DNA from: Bullera alba
Lineage: Eukaryota; Basidiomycota; Tremellomycetes; Tremellales; Bulleraceae
Direction: 5' to 3'
Assembly (NCBI GenBank): GCA_001600095.1
Contig: BCIX01000001.1
Span: 1,302,001 to 1,366,000, forward strand
DNA: 64,000 bases
This document shows, one piece after another, positions 44,905 through 58,096 of the stretch (within the stretch, counting starts at the first letter, position 1; the number at the start of each line of letters is the position of its first letter). Position numbers and translations under genes: made by a program. Below the pieces are notes generated by a model, which did no database searches, was not told the origin of the DNA, and was given only the letters and a program-made list of their open reading frames with translations.

Positions 44905-46716
44905 CGTTTTGGATTTCTGTTGGTGATCAGGCTGTGGTTGAACGGTCGGGACTGGAAGAGGGGGAGGTTGTCGCTCTTGTATGCTGTTGATATAAGCATA
45001 TAGAAAGTAAGGTAGCAACTGGTGATCAGGCCGCGGCGAGCATGTGCCGTAGAGCTGAGTAAGCTTGTCTTGGTCCACCTGCTGTTGCTGCAAAGGGGTG
45101 GGATCTCGTGCTTCGGGTTTCATCCTTCTTGGCTCGTATACGCGTTGCTTAGGGCGGATCTGGGAGATCTCCACTCGGTTTGTAAGCTGACTCGAGCGGG
45201 CGTCGGCGACCGAGACCGACGGAGATGGTCAGGGCAAACCGTCCAAGGCTGGGCGAGGTGGGGAGGTGGTACAGCTTCTGTGACCCACTGCGGTGCTACA
45301 CGCTGTTGGTATCGCGTGCTTCCCCTGTATCCAAAGGCACCGGGGGGTTGTATCCAATACAAGGTCGACTAGTGTCGATCACTATCGTTTCAAAGGGCGT
45401 TGTCGTCTCCGTGTGTGTCCGTTCGAGAGGGGCGATCAGGCGGTGATGCTTCCTGTGTCGTCTGATGCGCTGATGGATCATAAACTAACCCCACTCTGAC
45501 AAGAAAGTAGGGTGCCTCCTTTATATACTTACTGTGCATCTCTGCCTATCTCTGCTCCAGGTCTCGCTAGCGATCTCGCTCGCCCTCATCCTGTGCAGAC
45601 GTCGCCAGGCCTCTCGTGCCGCCCATGATGGGAAGCTAGCAGCAGGTTATGCCGTGGAGGGGGACAAGCTGGGACAAGTGCTTCGGACACAATCATGCTC
45701 AGTACACAGCGCCATGCGGCGCCATGTTGGAGTGTGGTGTGCCGACACATCTGTCATGCTGCTCAGCTGCTGAGATGACTCGACGAGGGAGTGGATCGCA
45801 AAGCCGCCCACATGACAGTTTGATAAGCCGATTACAGATCTCGGTATCAAAACATGCATATCGACTCATTAGATCCAGGCGGTCCGCTTTCACTGTCCGC
45901 AAGGTGTAGACGCTGATGTGCTTGCAGAGCCTGCCCAAGTAATCTCAGACTCCGTCCTATCACAGCCTATCACTCATCCCAAATAATGCCGTCCCAGCAG
46001 GGCCCGACACCGTGCTAGTGGCTTATTTAGCTACGGCCTGCTACGGCAAGTCTCGAGTCGAGCGAGAAAAGGTACGACAGAAACTAGAAGATGGCTCCTT
46101 GAGGCAATTCCGAAGCGACGAGCGCTTCGGACTTGTCTCCAGCTGGGAATGGGATCTATTTTACTTCCGTGCAATGACCGTGTGGCTCCAGGTGGCTCTC
46201 CCCTCATGTCCTCTCATGTCACTTGTCACTCCATCTCATCCGCTCTGACAAGGCCGCACCACGAACGTGCATCCTGTCGGCAGCATATGCCGTATGACCT
46301 GGCAGCTGAGTCGCGCAAGCGATCTCCACGCCTTACGACACGTACTGTTTCTGAAACCGGCACAGATTGCATCCTTGTGGTACATGATATCATCTCTCGT
46401 CAAGGCGTCACAAGGTCGTACCGGGCGTCTAATCGTGATCGTGATATCTCCTCTACTGTACAGTTATTAATACGACAATCGGGATCTCCGCTCAAGGCAT
46501 TCGGCATGATCAGTTCTATCTGATGACAGATGCAAGGGCTTGAATCCGCCAGATGCCGATGACATCCCGGTGTCCCGTCGAGGTCAGATTGAGACTAGTG
46601 TAGTATCGGCTCGTGTGACTATTCGTTGACGTTCGAAATCCGATCCGATAGGTTGATTCGTTACGCACAGACCAGTCGATCACAGCACCAGTGCGCAGTC
46701 ACCACCACTCAGACCA
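44905..46716. promoter_or_regulatory. Upstream region of the Zn2Cys6 gene, about 1.8 kb
   Basis: A long non-coding interval, typical of regulator genes with long leaders. The first 270 bases could be N-terminal coding sequence (starting MEISQIRPKQRV) or 5' UTR. No other gene, tRNA or repeat seen. Confidence 0.4.
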
Positions 46717-49700
46717 TCACGGCTGAGCCGTCGAGATCCCCGCATCGGCCGCTTTACCTCCACCCTGGGCTACTATACTCCTGAGAGTCCTCTTCTCCTC
46801 CAGCACATGCCTCTTCCATTTCTCCTCCATCTCCCGCATGCGCTCGCTCTCGTCAACGCCTTCACGCCATTGCAGCACTTTTTGCAATTTGGCCTCGTGG
46901 TCCAGTATCGTCTTTGCCTTTCCATCCACCTTGTCGATCTCATGCGTGAGGTGGGTGCGGTGGTGATACTGCGGATGAAGCTCGTCTTGGACTAGTACGC
47001 TCAGTACACCACCATTTGCCGAGCCGCGAGTTCCCGTGGATCCCGACATGCGAGACATTGCAGTCTTGCACGTACATGGCTCAGCCACGGCGTCATCCCG
47101 TGCCGAAAGTCCATCAAGCACCGGCCGGATCGGTGGAAGGCTGTCGGACGAGACGGGTTTCAGTAGTGGATTGTCTAGGAGCTTTCTTTTGGGGCTCTTT
47201 GGCGAGCGAAGGAGTGAGAGCGAGAAAGTCGACGGTGATGTCAATCCACGTGACGGCAGCGGCGGCGTGGCAGCCTCGGACAGCTTTGGTGATGATTTGT
47301 CCCCAGAACGAAGGAGGTTCATCATTCTGCCTGTGCGCGAGGGTGACGTCTTTATTGTGGCGGATATTGGAGACTGGGGCGGGACAAGCTGAGGTGTAGA
47401 AATTGTGGCGTTCGAGCTCGTCGCGGAGTCGAGAGGCATTGGCTGGCTGATTATGGAAATTGTGTTTGGGAGCAATGGCGCTGGACGTGGAAGCTCGAGG
47501 GAGTTGAGGTTTATTCCAGCAGCGTCCGTTGCGGTGAACAATGGCAGTGGAGGGGAAATGACTGGTCTAGCGGGGACAATCTGGGATTGAGGAGTGACGT
47601 TAGGATCTGCCTTCTTCCCACGCTTGACCGGCGAAGGCGACCATCTGGAAATGTCAAGCGTGGCGGCGTTGCGCGTCTTGGGTGACTCGCGAGCAGTCGA
47701 TGCGTCCCCAGAGTAGCTGAAAGGAGTGTTAGTTTTGAATGACACTGGGGTAGTGAGACTCACACGCTGTCACTCCTCGAGCTTTCTTCCTTGCCAATCT
47801 GGACCAGCTTCCTTGACTTGATCGCAGATACTGCTTGCCCTGGGAGACTAGGAGCGTCGGGAGGCGGCACGAACTTGTCCATTGACACTTCTTTGAGATT
47901 CAAGCCCGAATCGATAGAGTGCGTGTGATTCGCTTTCAACATGGCCTGCCCTATTCCCGCAAAGTCGGACGATCCTGAAGGCGCCATAGGCTCGGGCTGA
48001 GGACAAGGTGTACTGGGCGTCTCTACGATGACTGGTGCGGCGGAGAGTAGTTGTGAGGGAATACCCAATCGGTTCTTTGAACCACTGCTGACCATCTTTG
48101 ACGACGTGTTTTGTGAGGCTTGACCGCTTTTGCTGAGCGTGTTGAACGACATCGAGACCGCCTGACTGAGAACATTCTCCCTCCACGCCTTGTCGTCTCT
48201 GTCCGCATTCGTTGCTTCTTTGCCCTTTCGACTCCTTGTCGTGCCCATGGCACCAGTTATCGGAGACGAGATCTTCGACTTCATCTCGCTTTCCGCTTTT
48301 CCCGGATGCTCCTTCTCAAACACCTGGTTCAAGGATCTCGCCATGAAACCGTCTTTCCCAAACATGACGCGGATACTCGAACTCGCCGTCAAGAAGCTCC
48401 TGGTTGATTTTGTCGGTTTGATTGGCTCGGTTGTAGGGCCTTGCGGGAGTGCTTCGATCGCGTCCGCTGGGGAGCAAAGGGAGAAGGTGGTGTTGGGACG
48501 TTTGGCCCGGAATGACGGGGTTGTAGGCGAGAGCGGAGCCGGTTCGATGGGGGATTGTGCCGGAGATTGAAGCTTCAGGCTCACTTTGGACTTGCTTGAG
48601 AACAAGGAAGGCTTTTCGACGTCGGGAGATCGCGCAGCCTTTGACAGACTGACAGAGGTGAAGGCGCGGCGGAGCTGCCCTGGACCAAGTGACTTTGTTG
48701 ACCTCAATGACGGCTTGGGGTGGGTCGGGGGGAGGTAGAATGTGTTCTGGGCCAAGAGTTGGGACTTGCGCTTTGGCTTGGGAGTCGATCCGGTCAGATC
48801 TACCAGCTGTGCCTGTAATGACTCGGGGAGAGAGCTCGGCGTGTTTGCTGTCGACGCGGCGCTACTCGACGAGGTTGCCAATACCGATACCTCGCTAGCC
48901 AGTGCGGGATGCGGCTTCTCTTGGTATCGTACAGCTCGGCTTTCTGAAGGAGCTAGAGACACGTATCCTGAAGAAGGCGAAGAGTGGGGGTAAATCGAGG
49001 TGTCTATGGATCTTGGGCTAGACGTTGTGAATGAGGTATATCGACTGCCGAGGTCGATTGTCAGGTCGCCAGGGTAACCTGACTGGTATCTAATTGGCGG
49101 GACGGGCGGGGAAGCGGCATCGGCTATCCTTGTTGAACGTATCGAGAGCGATTGGGACCTAGGTCTCGGTTTCTTCTCCGCGGTGATACTGTCCTTCTTG
49201 ACCATATTGGCATTCTTCTTCAAACTGACGCTCCGCTTGAGTGTCGCCATGAATCCTTCCCCGTTCAACCTCTTCGCGGCGTCCTCCCTTGCCTTGATCT
49301 TCCCGGCATCATAGCTCCCTAATCCTTTACGGGTATCGCCCCTAGACATTGGCGCTGAAACCGGATAAATGACTCCTGGGGCATGTTTGCTGAACATCGA
49401 AGTGGCAGCACTGCTCCTCCTGGAAGGTGCCGCGGATCCTGCGGTGGAGTAATCCAGATGAGAGAATGAAGGAGATGGCAGGACGTCGGAGAGGCAGAGT
49501 GGGTCCCCAAAGTCTGGCTGGGGGAGTATGGGCGAGGCTCTCTCGCTAGGCGAGGTAGGGGGGATAGATCCAAGTGATCGCGAACGTCGGCGCATTTGTC
49601 TCGCATCGGGCCCGGGCTGCCATGTCAGCGGTCTTCACTTTCTGATGACTCACCTCTTTTGCCAGATTGCTTCTGTCCTCTAACGGCTTGGGAATCGTAA

Positions 49701-50232
49701 TTTCCAAAGGCCTCGAAGTCCGATTCTCCGTTGAGAAGGATTTTCGCCCAATTTCCACCAGCAATTCGCCTTTGCCATCCCCCATCCCATTCGGCTGCCT
49801 TCGCACCGTCCTCATGCTCTTGACGGGTGACTTGGGCTGTTCCACTCTCGGTTGTTCCCCAGACACCACCCGTTTGGCCGGTCCTAGCGGTTGCCTCTGA
49901 CTTGGTCGTCGGACTGCTGCAGGCGGCACGTCCGAGGAAGATAGTCTGGATTTGGTGTCGGATTGAGGGAACAGGTAGTGTATAGTAGAGGTACTAGGAC
50001 TGGCAAGTACTATCCTGGGCGTGCTTCCGGTACTTAGAGGAGACGACGGTAGGATGACTGTTGACGGACGCGATTTGATTTGTTGCGGAGGCGCTCGACT
50101 CTGGCCGAAAGGGTCGACTTGAGAAGGGGATCCGGGTACGGGAGGCGTGATTGTGATGGGGTTTGGAGGTTCATGCGGAGGGGGTGTTGGCCAGTGATGA
50201 TTGAACAAAGTCGAACGATGAGATTTGGCCAT
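46717..50232 (-). CDS. Large disordered Ser/Pro-rich protein, about 1100 aa
   Basis: Three exons: 50232 to about 49653, then from about 49616 to near 47763, then from about 47716 to 46717. Joins NLAKE|PGPDARQMRRR and SRSDSV|YSGDAS are in phase. Nearly the whole protein is low complexity, with many SP/TP sites and short basic patches (KKNANMVKK, KPKRKSQ). Only the last about 90 residues look structured: a predicted coiled coil (HEAKLQKVLQWREGVDESERMREMEEKWKRH, residues alternating charged and hydrophobic). No domain recognised. The composition is typical of phospho-regulated cytoskeletal or signalling scaffolds in yeasts; that is inference only. Confidence 0.75.
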
Positions 50233-50523
50233 GATGCGCGATGCGATTTGATTGATCCGTGAGGTGCAGTGTCGGGGGTTGTTCGAGTACGCTTTGATCT
50301 CGTTTCAGCTGATCGCCGAAGATTGCCATCAACCTCGACAGCTCGTCGACGTGCTAAGTTGCTTATTGTTAGCGTCTGAGAGGGATGCTACTGTTCAGGA
50401 CATACTCACAGACTAAAGCATCTAACGCACACCTTGTTTACATTCCCCTCGACAACTAGCCACGTCCCGGATAGCTGAAACACGAGCCAGCCGTCCTACG
50501 GCGGTCAGGATTCGAATCGAGTC

Positions 50524-51613
50524 TTATCGGTGCATCCGCTTGTACGCGGCCTTTACAAGTAGCAGCAGCGCGTCGAACGATCTCAGATACTTGAACCCGC
50601 CGAATATAGACAGAGCTATGGACATTACGATGACGAGGACAGCGAGGACTGCTTGTCAGTTGCTGACACAAGGCAAGCTACCTACAAGTGAAGATCGCGT
50701 GTCTGCGTTTCGACCGTTGGGCGAGACTGGTCTTCAGGCGAACGATCTCCGAGCTAAGATACATTTCCTACGACATGTAAGCGATGATCAGCTAGCGGTG
50801 AACGACTTACTGTCTCCTCTGCCCAACGCTCGATCTTGCCCAGCGCGTCTGTAGTCTCAACTCCTGACCCGGGGACTCGCGCTATCCTTCCCGGACCATG
50901 GGACGTTTCGTCCTCGTCCGCATCCCCATCTCTCTCCTCTAAGAACGTCTTCCAAGGGGTTGTGCGTGATCGCATGATCTCGACGTCGTGGGCGCGGGAC
51001 TCGATGATGTTGTCGAGTTTGGTTTTAACCGCGGGTTCTGCGGCGTGCAGCGCAGATTGCAGTTGTGTCGTAGCCCCCTGACCATATCAGCTTCACCAAC
51101 TGCTATTGCATATCTGCTCACCTCGGCCTGATTGTCCATGTCATTCAGCTCGCTCAGGAGTTGAGGTAGTTCCTGGTACAGGCGATGCTCAATTCCTCGC
51201 TGGGCGTTAGCGGGTCTCTACAGCTAGAAACCTACTCTAGATGCTCGAATCTGTCTCTCGTGCTCCTCACAGGCTGCCAACAGTCTGTCAATCTCTGATT
51301 GCAATGGTCTATGGCCGTCTTAGTGTTACTATCCGAGGATCTCGCCCACTCACTGCGTCCTCGATTGCACGTCTATGGCGTCTACTGTTGGCTTCCGACT
51401 GGGCTGTCTCAACAGCGGCACATTCCTACGCGCCCTCACTCGTCTCTCCTCCTTGTCATTCTGCTGCGAAGGCGCGGTGATGCTCTTGCTCATAGCAGCG
51501 GATCCATTGACAGTCCCGACATTCGCAGAGGACGAGGAAGGAAGGGTGGACATTCGCCGAGGGCCGTAGGGCAACTCAGCGTACAGCTGAGGGTGAAAGT
51601 CCGCCATGCTCAT
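50524..51613 (-). CDS. Tail-anchored coiled-coil protein
   Basis: Five or more exons. The start MSMADFHPQLYAELPYGPRR (ATG 51613) has a longer alternative at 51649. A basic N-terminal part is followed by helices IDRLLAACEEHERQI, GIEHRLYQELPQLLSELNDM and a coiled-coil region (VKTKLDNIIESRAHDVEIMRS; LGKIERWAEETEMYLSSEI). One C-terminal TM helix (AVLAVLVIVMSIALSIFGGF) follows, with a short basic tail ending YKRMHR. The layout resembles ER/Golgi SNARE-like or other tail-anchored proteins such as Use1 or Sec20, but I see no SNARE-layer signature that decides it. Confidence 0.65.
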
Positions 51614-53440
51614 GTTGTTTTTGGTAGTGTACAGTGACTGCGGGAACATGCCAAGTTGTCGAGGTGCTGATCGGATGGGGCAGTCTATCCCAAGGTTGAT
51701 GGCGAGGCTGGTGGCTCAGATAGCGAAGCTAGTAGAGATCGATTTGCATGGGCACGGTGACCACCCGCGCGGCGAGCCCGGTCGGGATGGACACTGCGGC
51801 GAAGTCCGTTAACAGGGCTGTCGGCCGCGCACGCCCGGCGGGCCGGCTCTGGCCCGGCCCCGGCCCTACAAGAGCCTTCAAGAGATATGTATGGTAAGCT
51901 TGTCCACTGGATCCACGGGCGCAGAGCTGAGAGCTCGGGGCTCTGACGTCTCAGCCTCAGGTACAGCAGCTCTGCCCATAGGACAGTGCAACTTGCTCGC
52001 AATATACTGAGTACGTACATGCATCAGGCTCGCTCCTCGCTCAGTACTGCAAACCTCCTAGTAGGCTAGTACTCCCAGCGTTCGGACATGCGGCAAGGCG
52101 TCAAAGCTCGTCCGGGCCGATGCTCGAAACGTGTGTTCTCGTATCTCTTTGTGGTTGGCACTATCGCCTACTATCGCCGTCATCACAGAACAGAGAAATC
52201 ACAGAGGTACAAGTACCACAAGACATTAACGGTTCAGCGTTTCTTCCGCGGGAATCGCGGACGGTGCGCTTGAATCGAGTTTTATCTTCCACATCGCTGA
52301 TCTTAAGGTTGCGGCGGAGTGCAGAAGCTGTCTCGAACACAGGTAGTCAGACTCAGGACGTTCTCGGACTGTCGACGAAGTGACGGTCGACGACTGGCGC
52401 GGCAGCCTTGAGCCTTGCTGTCGGAGTTCACGGGCGAGATACCGACTGATACCAAGGTCAGACAGGACTCTCGAAGACAATGGGATGGGCCCGACTTGTC
52501 TCAGCGAACAATGGCCTGGTCGTCATCAATTCGTCCATGGCGAACAGGCGCAAGTGGAGAGGTAATGACAGCGCCGAGCCAAACATGCAGAACAAAAGGC
52601 ACAAGAACAATAATAAGGCTCGTGGGCAATTAACGGAATGGACAATAAGCTGGAATCGGAGATTTGCGTCAAAGGTGAGACGATTTTCAGGAACAGCCGG
52701 TGTGACCCTGGGTGGACCTACCGCCGTGCCTTCATAAGGAAAAACTCGAGCGTGCCTTTCATAGACCTTTTGCCAAATGCGATGCGCACAGACCCTCGAC
52801 AGACCCTCCGCTACCTCCGCCTTTTTACGACTGTTGCTCACACCTCCAGCACACCTCTTCACAGCTGACTCCATGCTGCCCTATGCTGTCAGAGGCTGCC
52901 CATGCGATATCCAGTAGTCAGCAGCGGCAAGCAGCGGCACGGACGGGGATAGTTAGGGATCCCACGCCTGGATCAAGCATATCCCCCGAGCAGGGATCCA
53001 CATGAGCATGCCACAGCAGGCCACAGCGTCATGTTGCGTCTATCGGGCGCAGGCCATCCTCGACCGTCCCATTGTTCTCCGCCCCACGCCTGACGGTTGC
53101 GGTTGAAAGCAGCCCACGCCGTACTGTGGCTGAGTAGACAATAGAGAGGATGGATCGACACAACAGGGGTAGTCAGACAGGCAGTGCTGGCGAGAACGCT
53201 GGCGAGACCTAGACAAGCGTCTTCATGCGCCATGGGTCTCGAAGGGCGAGCTCCCTTCGACGCTAGAGGATATGATAGCAACAAGCTCTGACGCTTGCTT
53301 GAAGCTTAAAAGTGTGAGTGTCAGACAGACTACAGCACATCAGTCGATCTGCCACCTATAAAGTCAGTCTTCCGAGTCCCAGGCAGCTCTCGTTCATCCT
53401 CACTCTCCACGCAATCCACCTCGAGCTTCCATCCACCGCA
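51614..53440. other. Gene-free region, about 1.8 kb
   Basis: Only short overlapping open frames with no conserved motifs or plausible intron chains. A very GC-rich patch lies at 51820-51875. The last part is promoter for the secreted protein. No tRNA, repeat or mobile-element trace seen. Confidence 0.45.
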
Positions 53441-54437
53441 ATGTTTGCACGATCTCTCCTCGCTTTGCTACCTCTTTCGTTTGGGGTTCTGTCGGTCTCA
53501 GCACAGACGTTAACACCAGCCCAAGTCCAAGCTTGTGCGAGGTCAGCTGAGGTAGTTGGGTACCAGGAGTCCGTCGAATACGCCGTGGACGACGACAGCC
53601 ACTTCTACAATGCTACAATTAGCTATGGCCTCACCGAATGTCTTGGTCCCCCCCAAATACCGGTGTTGCGAGTGCAGGTCGTCAACCTCGAGGCGAGCGC
53701 GTTCATCACTTGTCCTATAAGCCAATTCGACGACACTGGTTTGCTTTACGTCCAATGCCCGATTACCTTGTAAGTGACCACGCCGCGTATGGTAGCTATG
53801 TGTGCTGACCAAAATGTAGAGGCGAGATTGCTAGGTCAGCCCAGGCAGGAGAGGTAGACTGTGAGTCTTGTGCTTCCCGAAAAATATGGCAAAAAGCTCA
53901 TATTACCAGGGGGACTACTGTTTCAAGTTGGTGCCAGACCCGTGACAGTCTTCACCCAGTGGGACACCATTGTCACCGGGGTGGATCCGGCTCCACCCGC
54001 ACCCGAGCCCAGTAATACTCGAAAGCGACAGCTCGCCCGAGCACAGCAGCCACAGTTCAGCTGTCTCCCTGGACAGTCGTACTGTTGGACCGGCAGGGGG
54101 AAAAACTTTGCTTGCGTCAACACCTCTTCCGACGTTGCATGTGAGTGATGAGCAATGCCTGCTTGACTGTAATCCAGCTGACATCAGATCTAGCCTGCGG
54201 TAGCTGTCCGTACTCCGAGGAGTCCACCGATTGCTCATCCATCGAGGGTGTCGACAACGTGACTTGCCGAGACTCCAGATGTCTAGGCGAGTACTTGCCG
54301 TCTGGTCACTCTGCGACATCAGCTGACAGACACCACCAGTCTCCTCCTGCGAGAAGGGCTACCAGGTCAGCACGGACCGAGCGTCCTGCGTGAGGGTATC
54401 CCAGAAGCGGGTTGATTCGAGGTTCTGGACCCGATAG
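53441..54437 (+). CDS. Secreted cysteine-rich protein
   Basis: The signal peptide is clear (MFARSLLALLPLSFGVLSVSAQ). The mature part carries NxT/S sites (NATISY), then a central segment with a dibasic site (TRKRQLARAQ) that could be Kex2-processed. The C-terminal Cys-rich part has CLPGQSYCW, CGSCPYSEEST-C, TCRDSRC and VSSCEKGYQV. Exons join in phase through four introns. The last (54287-54339) is GC-AG and is needed to reach SSCEKGYQVSTDRASC. Stop TAG at 54435. It resembles wall or secretome Cys-rich proteins of basidiomycete yeasts. No enzyme motif. Confidence 0.75.
54287..54339 (+). other. GC-AG intron in the secreted-protein gene
   Basis: Donor GCGAGT, branch GCTGACA, acceptor CACCAG, 53 nt. 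It joins CTA G to TC TCC TCC TGC and restores the Cys-rich frame. No in-phase GT donor is available. Confidence 0.65.
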
Positions 54438-54934
54438 GCGAAGTCCTATGAAGATAGACGGAACACTGTTCCACCCCTCACACAGTTTAGACAAGTAGAA
54501 TAGATCGAGCAGGTCCACGATAGAGGTCGGGAGCGTCGTATAGTGTAGTTGATCTCGAAGGTTTGTAGGTATTGTAGTATATAATTGTGATATAGACAAT
54601 GCCAATGTATGCGATGCTTGGTGAACTGGTGCTGGAGTCGAAGAGGCGTCGACAGTTGGCCGTGATCATCTTATCGAGCGGTCGTCAAACTTGTCGAGAG
54701 TACTTGAGATCATGAGAGTCGTCGAGACATCGGTCGTCGAACGCGGACTTGCGCTGCGCCGGCGACTTTGTCGAGTGCATGACATCATTTGCCGATTTGC
54801 CGGAGGCAGAATCGTTCATCCATTGCCTGCGTCGCTGCGAATGCTCAAGCGGTCAAGAACAACTCATAGCTCGCAACCGCAACACACCACTCCCCCTTGC
54901 ACACTCAAGCCCTACTCCAGCCTGGCCAATCACG
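54438..54934. promoter_or_regulatory. Intergenic / upstream of GH15 gene
   Basis: 497 bases. The GH15 frame stays open upstream to 54749, so a longer N-terminus is possible but has no family similarity. Confidence 0.4.
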
Positions 54935-57247
54935 ATGCCAGCGGCAGAGCAAGAAGCTCCCCGAGAGGCAACCGACTGCGTGGGACACCTCGTCCGTGGG
55001 ATCCAAGACCATGCGCTCATCGGCAATCTACGAACCGCGGCGGTCATTTCGATTGACGGAACCATCGAATCCATGTGCATCCCGTACTTTGACAGTCCGT
55101 CAGTCTTTGCACGGATCATCGACGAGGACAAGGGTGGTCATTTTGCGCTCAGCCCGACGTGGAGGTACAAGCCCAAGCAAGCGTATGCGCCAAACTCCAA
55201 CGTCCTCGTCACGAAATACCTCTCTGATGATGGTGTCGCCATGGTTACCGACCTGCTCGTGCCCAAAGGAGCCAACAAATCCGGCAGTCAGTCTAGAGGG
55301 GCACTGCCATGGTTGATCCGGCGAGTGGAGAGTATCCGAGGAAAAGTCCCGTTCAGGATGGAATGTGCCCCGGCTTTCAACTACTGCAGAGACAAGCACG
55401 AGACGGAGATTGTCGAGGACGACTCGGTCACTTCGGAATGTAGGCACACGAAGAAAGCCCTGTTCACCTCTCCCGGACTCCAACTAGACCTCCGCTTCAT
55501 CACATGGTCAGACGACGACACTGTGAAAGAACCAGAGGTGGAGTTGAAGGTGCAGGACCTCAGCGAGAGAGGTCTGCTAGGTCCAGCGGCCGTAGCGGAC
55601 TTTGAGCTGGAGGAGGGTCAAGTGGTTTGCTTCGTACTGAGGCAGATTGACGACTGGGGATACGAAACGGACGAGCACCGCAAAGTCGCCAATCCCACCC
55701 CGGAACGCGCAAAGACCCTCGGTGTCGACTTGGCCACACTCCTCTCAGCCACCAGCAACCTTCGCCCTCCTTCAAACCCTATGATGTCGAGGCAGCTGCT
55801 CGAGTCGTTGATCAAGGACACCCAGATCTACTGGCAAAAGTGGATCGCCAAGAGTATCTACAAAGGTCGTTGGAGGGAAGCGGTCCATCGATCCGCGCTG
55901 GTGCTCAAGATGCTGGTGTTTGAGGAGACTGGGGCTATCGTGGCGGCACCGACGTTTGCACTCCCCGAGCACATTGGCGGACCGAGGAATTGGGACTATC
56001 GGTTCACCTGGGTCAGAGACACCTCGTTCACCCTCTACGCGCTGATCCGACTCGGCTTCACCGAAGAAGCCAACGCCTACATGGAGTTTGTCCTCTCTCG
56101 GCTGAAGGATCGCAACTCGGATGGCTCTCTCCAGATCGTCTACACCATTCACGGCGGCAAGGACCTAGAGGAGATTGAGCTGTCCCACTTGAAGGGCCAC
56201 AAGAACTCGAAACCAGTCCGGATCGGAAACGGTGCTGCGGACCACATCCAACTCGACATCTACGGCGAGTTGATGGACTGTATCTATCTCGCCCAGAAAT
56301 ACAGCAAACCTCTGGCATGGGAGTCTTGGGTCGCCGTTCGTCAGCTCGTCGACTTTGTCTGCACCCAAGTAGGAGAACAGGATCTGTCAATCTGGGAAGT
56401 TCGGGGAAAGACCAAGCACTTCCTGTACTCCAAGGTCATGATGTGGGTCGCCATCGACCGAGGACTTCGACTCGCGGAGAAGAGGGGTTTGCCATGCCCG
56501 CACCGAGCACACTGGCTGGAGACGAGAGACAATCTGTTCGAGGAGGTCATGGAGAAGGGATGGAAGTGAGTCAAGCCGGCCCTACTGCGCTGACACTTTA
56601 GCTCTGAGAAGGGATTCTTCTCCCAATCGTACGAGGACAAGGATTCTCTAGATTCGGCCGTTTTGATCATGCCGCTGGTCTTCTTCATGTCTGCCGCAGA
56701 CCCGAGGTTCACCTCTACCCTGGAGAACATTCTCAAGACGTGAGGTCAACTACTCGGTACTCTGCTGATACATTATTAGTCCCGAGAAAGGCGGTCTAAC
56801 GGCAAACTCCTCGGTGTATCGATACAACACGGAAAAGTCCGACGATGGTGTGGGTGGTGAAGAGGGCGCTTTCTCTCTGTGCACGTTGTGGACCGTCGAG
56901 GCGCTCACCCGAGCCGGTGTGTATCATCCACCATACCTTGACAAGGCGTGAGTTCAGCAGTACGTACTCGGCTGACGTGATAGCGTGAACATGTTTATGG
57001 ACTTCTTGGGCTATGGGTGAGTTTTTGGATCGATCCGTTGGGGCCGCACTGACCGTCATTCTAGAAACCACGTCGAGCTGTACAGCGAGGAGATATCCCG
57101 AGGTGGAGAAGGACTAGGAGTGAGTTCAAGGCTGCCAGAGCAAGGAGTCGAGCTAACGATGGGCAGAACACACCCCAGGCATTCTCCCACGTGACACTGA
57201 TCTCGGCAGCGTTCAACTTGGACAGAGCGCTGTCTGGCGGTAAATAG
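54935..57247 (+). CDS. GH15 glucoamylase/trehalase-like glycosidase
   Basis: Intracellular (no signal peptide) GH15 enzyme of the type common in bacteria, with an N-terminal trehalase-like beta-sandwich and an (alpha/alpha)6 barrel. The start MPAAEQEAPREATDC leads to the N-domain (LIGNLRTAAVISIDGTIESM, YFDSPSVFARIID). The barrel has PEHIGGPRNWDYRFTWVRD, the general acid region SIWEVRGKTKHFLYSK, and near the C-terminus LYSEEISRGGEGLGNTPQAFSH, which contains the general base Glu. Exon 1 is long (to about 56567), with four or more short 3' exons. It ends FNLDRALSGGK. All catalytic motifs are present. The substrate could be maltooligosaccharides or trehalose; sequence alone does not decide. Confidence 0.9.
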
Positions 57248-58048
57248 GGGGGATGACGCATACGTGCGAGTAGCAAGTACACATATGTAACAACATGCAA
57301 GCATATTGGAGTGATATTGGCCCGGACTCCCCAGGAGCAGCGAGATGAGGATTGGACTGTGTTGCGGACCTGTGGTAGCTATAGGCCAGCGAGTCAGGGC
57401 GAGTAGCGAGTGCATGTGCTGACCAGTACAACGAAGGTAGTTAGAAGAGCAAGAAGGAGAAGATATCATCAAAATATCAGAGGGAGACAGCTGGTGCACC
57501 AAATCGATCAGCTTACAAGCTAGAAACCAAGGATATCTGATTGTTCTGGCGTGGTGAAGCTGTCTCGGAAGTCGAGGTGATCACAGATGCGCAGACAGGC
57601 GCAGACCCAAGCGCAAAGCTAAGGTGCCCCGCTCTCAACACGATAGGGTTGAATCCGTTTGATCCCGTCTGCGTCCTGCGAATGCCTAAATTCGCAAAAG
57701 CGAATGTGGCGATATTTCAGATTGTGGCGGCGGGGCGAAGACACCGTGGTAGTCTATCACCATAGACCAGTAGCCTGTTCCATCAATGACTCTACTGTAG
57801 AATGTATCGATGCGTGGACGAAGTTCCGCGATCCGGACGTGTGACAGACCGGAACATGCAAGGACGCGAGAACTAGAACAGTTTACAGCACTACTTCTGA
57901 TCAATATGCCAGGCCGGCGGGCCGAGGCAGGCAAGCCAACTATACCCGATCACGCGTTTGTGCCACATATACGGCGTTATCGACGCAGTTGATGGACTTT
58001 TGCTCCGCTACTACCGCTAAAACGTTAAATCTAAGAACAATTGCTTTC
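57248..58048. other. Intergenic, about 0.8 kb, upstream of U6
   Basis: No protein-like frame. The last 40 bases (TAAAACGTTAAATC near 58015-58030) are the AT-rich spot where a U6 TATA element would sit. Confidence 0.4.
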
Positions 58049-58096
58049 GGCCGCCCGCAAGGGCGCGCCATAAGATAAAATTGGAACATTACAGAG

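Noticed and set aside
46500..46600. Possible box C/D snoRNA (TGATGA-like motifs)
   Set aside because: No convincing box D pair, terminal stem or guide region could be read.
50490..50530. tRNA-like T arm (GATTCGAATC) at the end of the tail-anchored gene
   Set aside because: It is a palindrome only. The flanking bases do not form a T stem, acceptor stem or anticodon arm on either strand.
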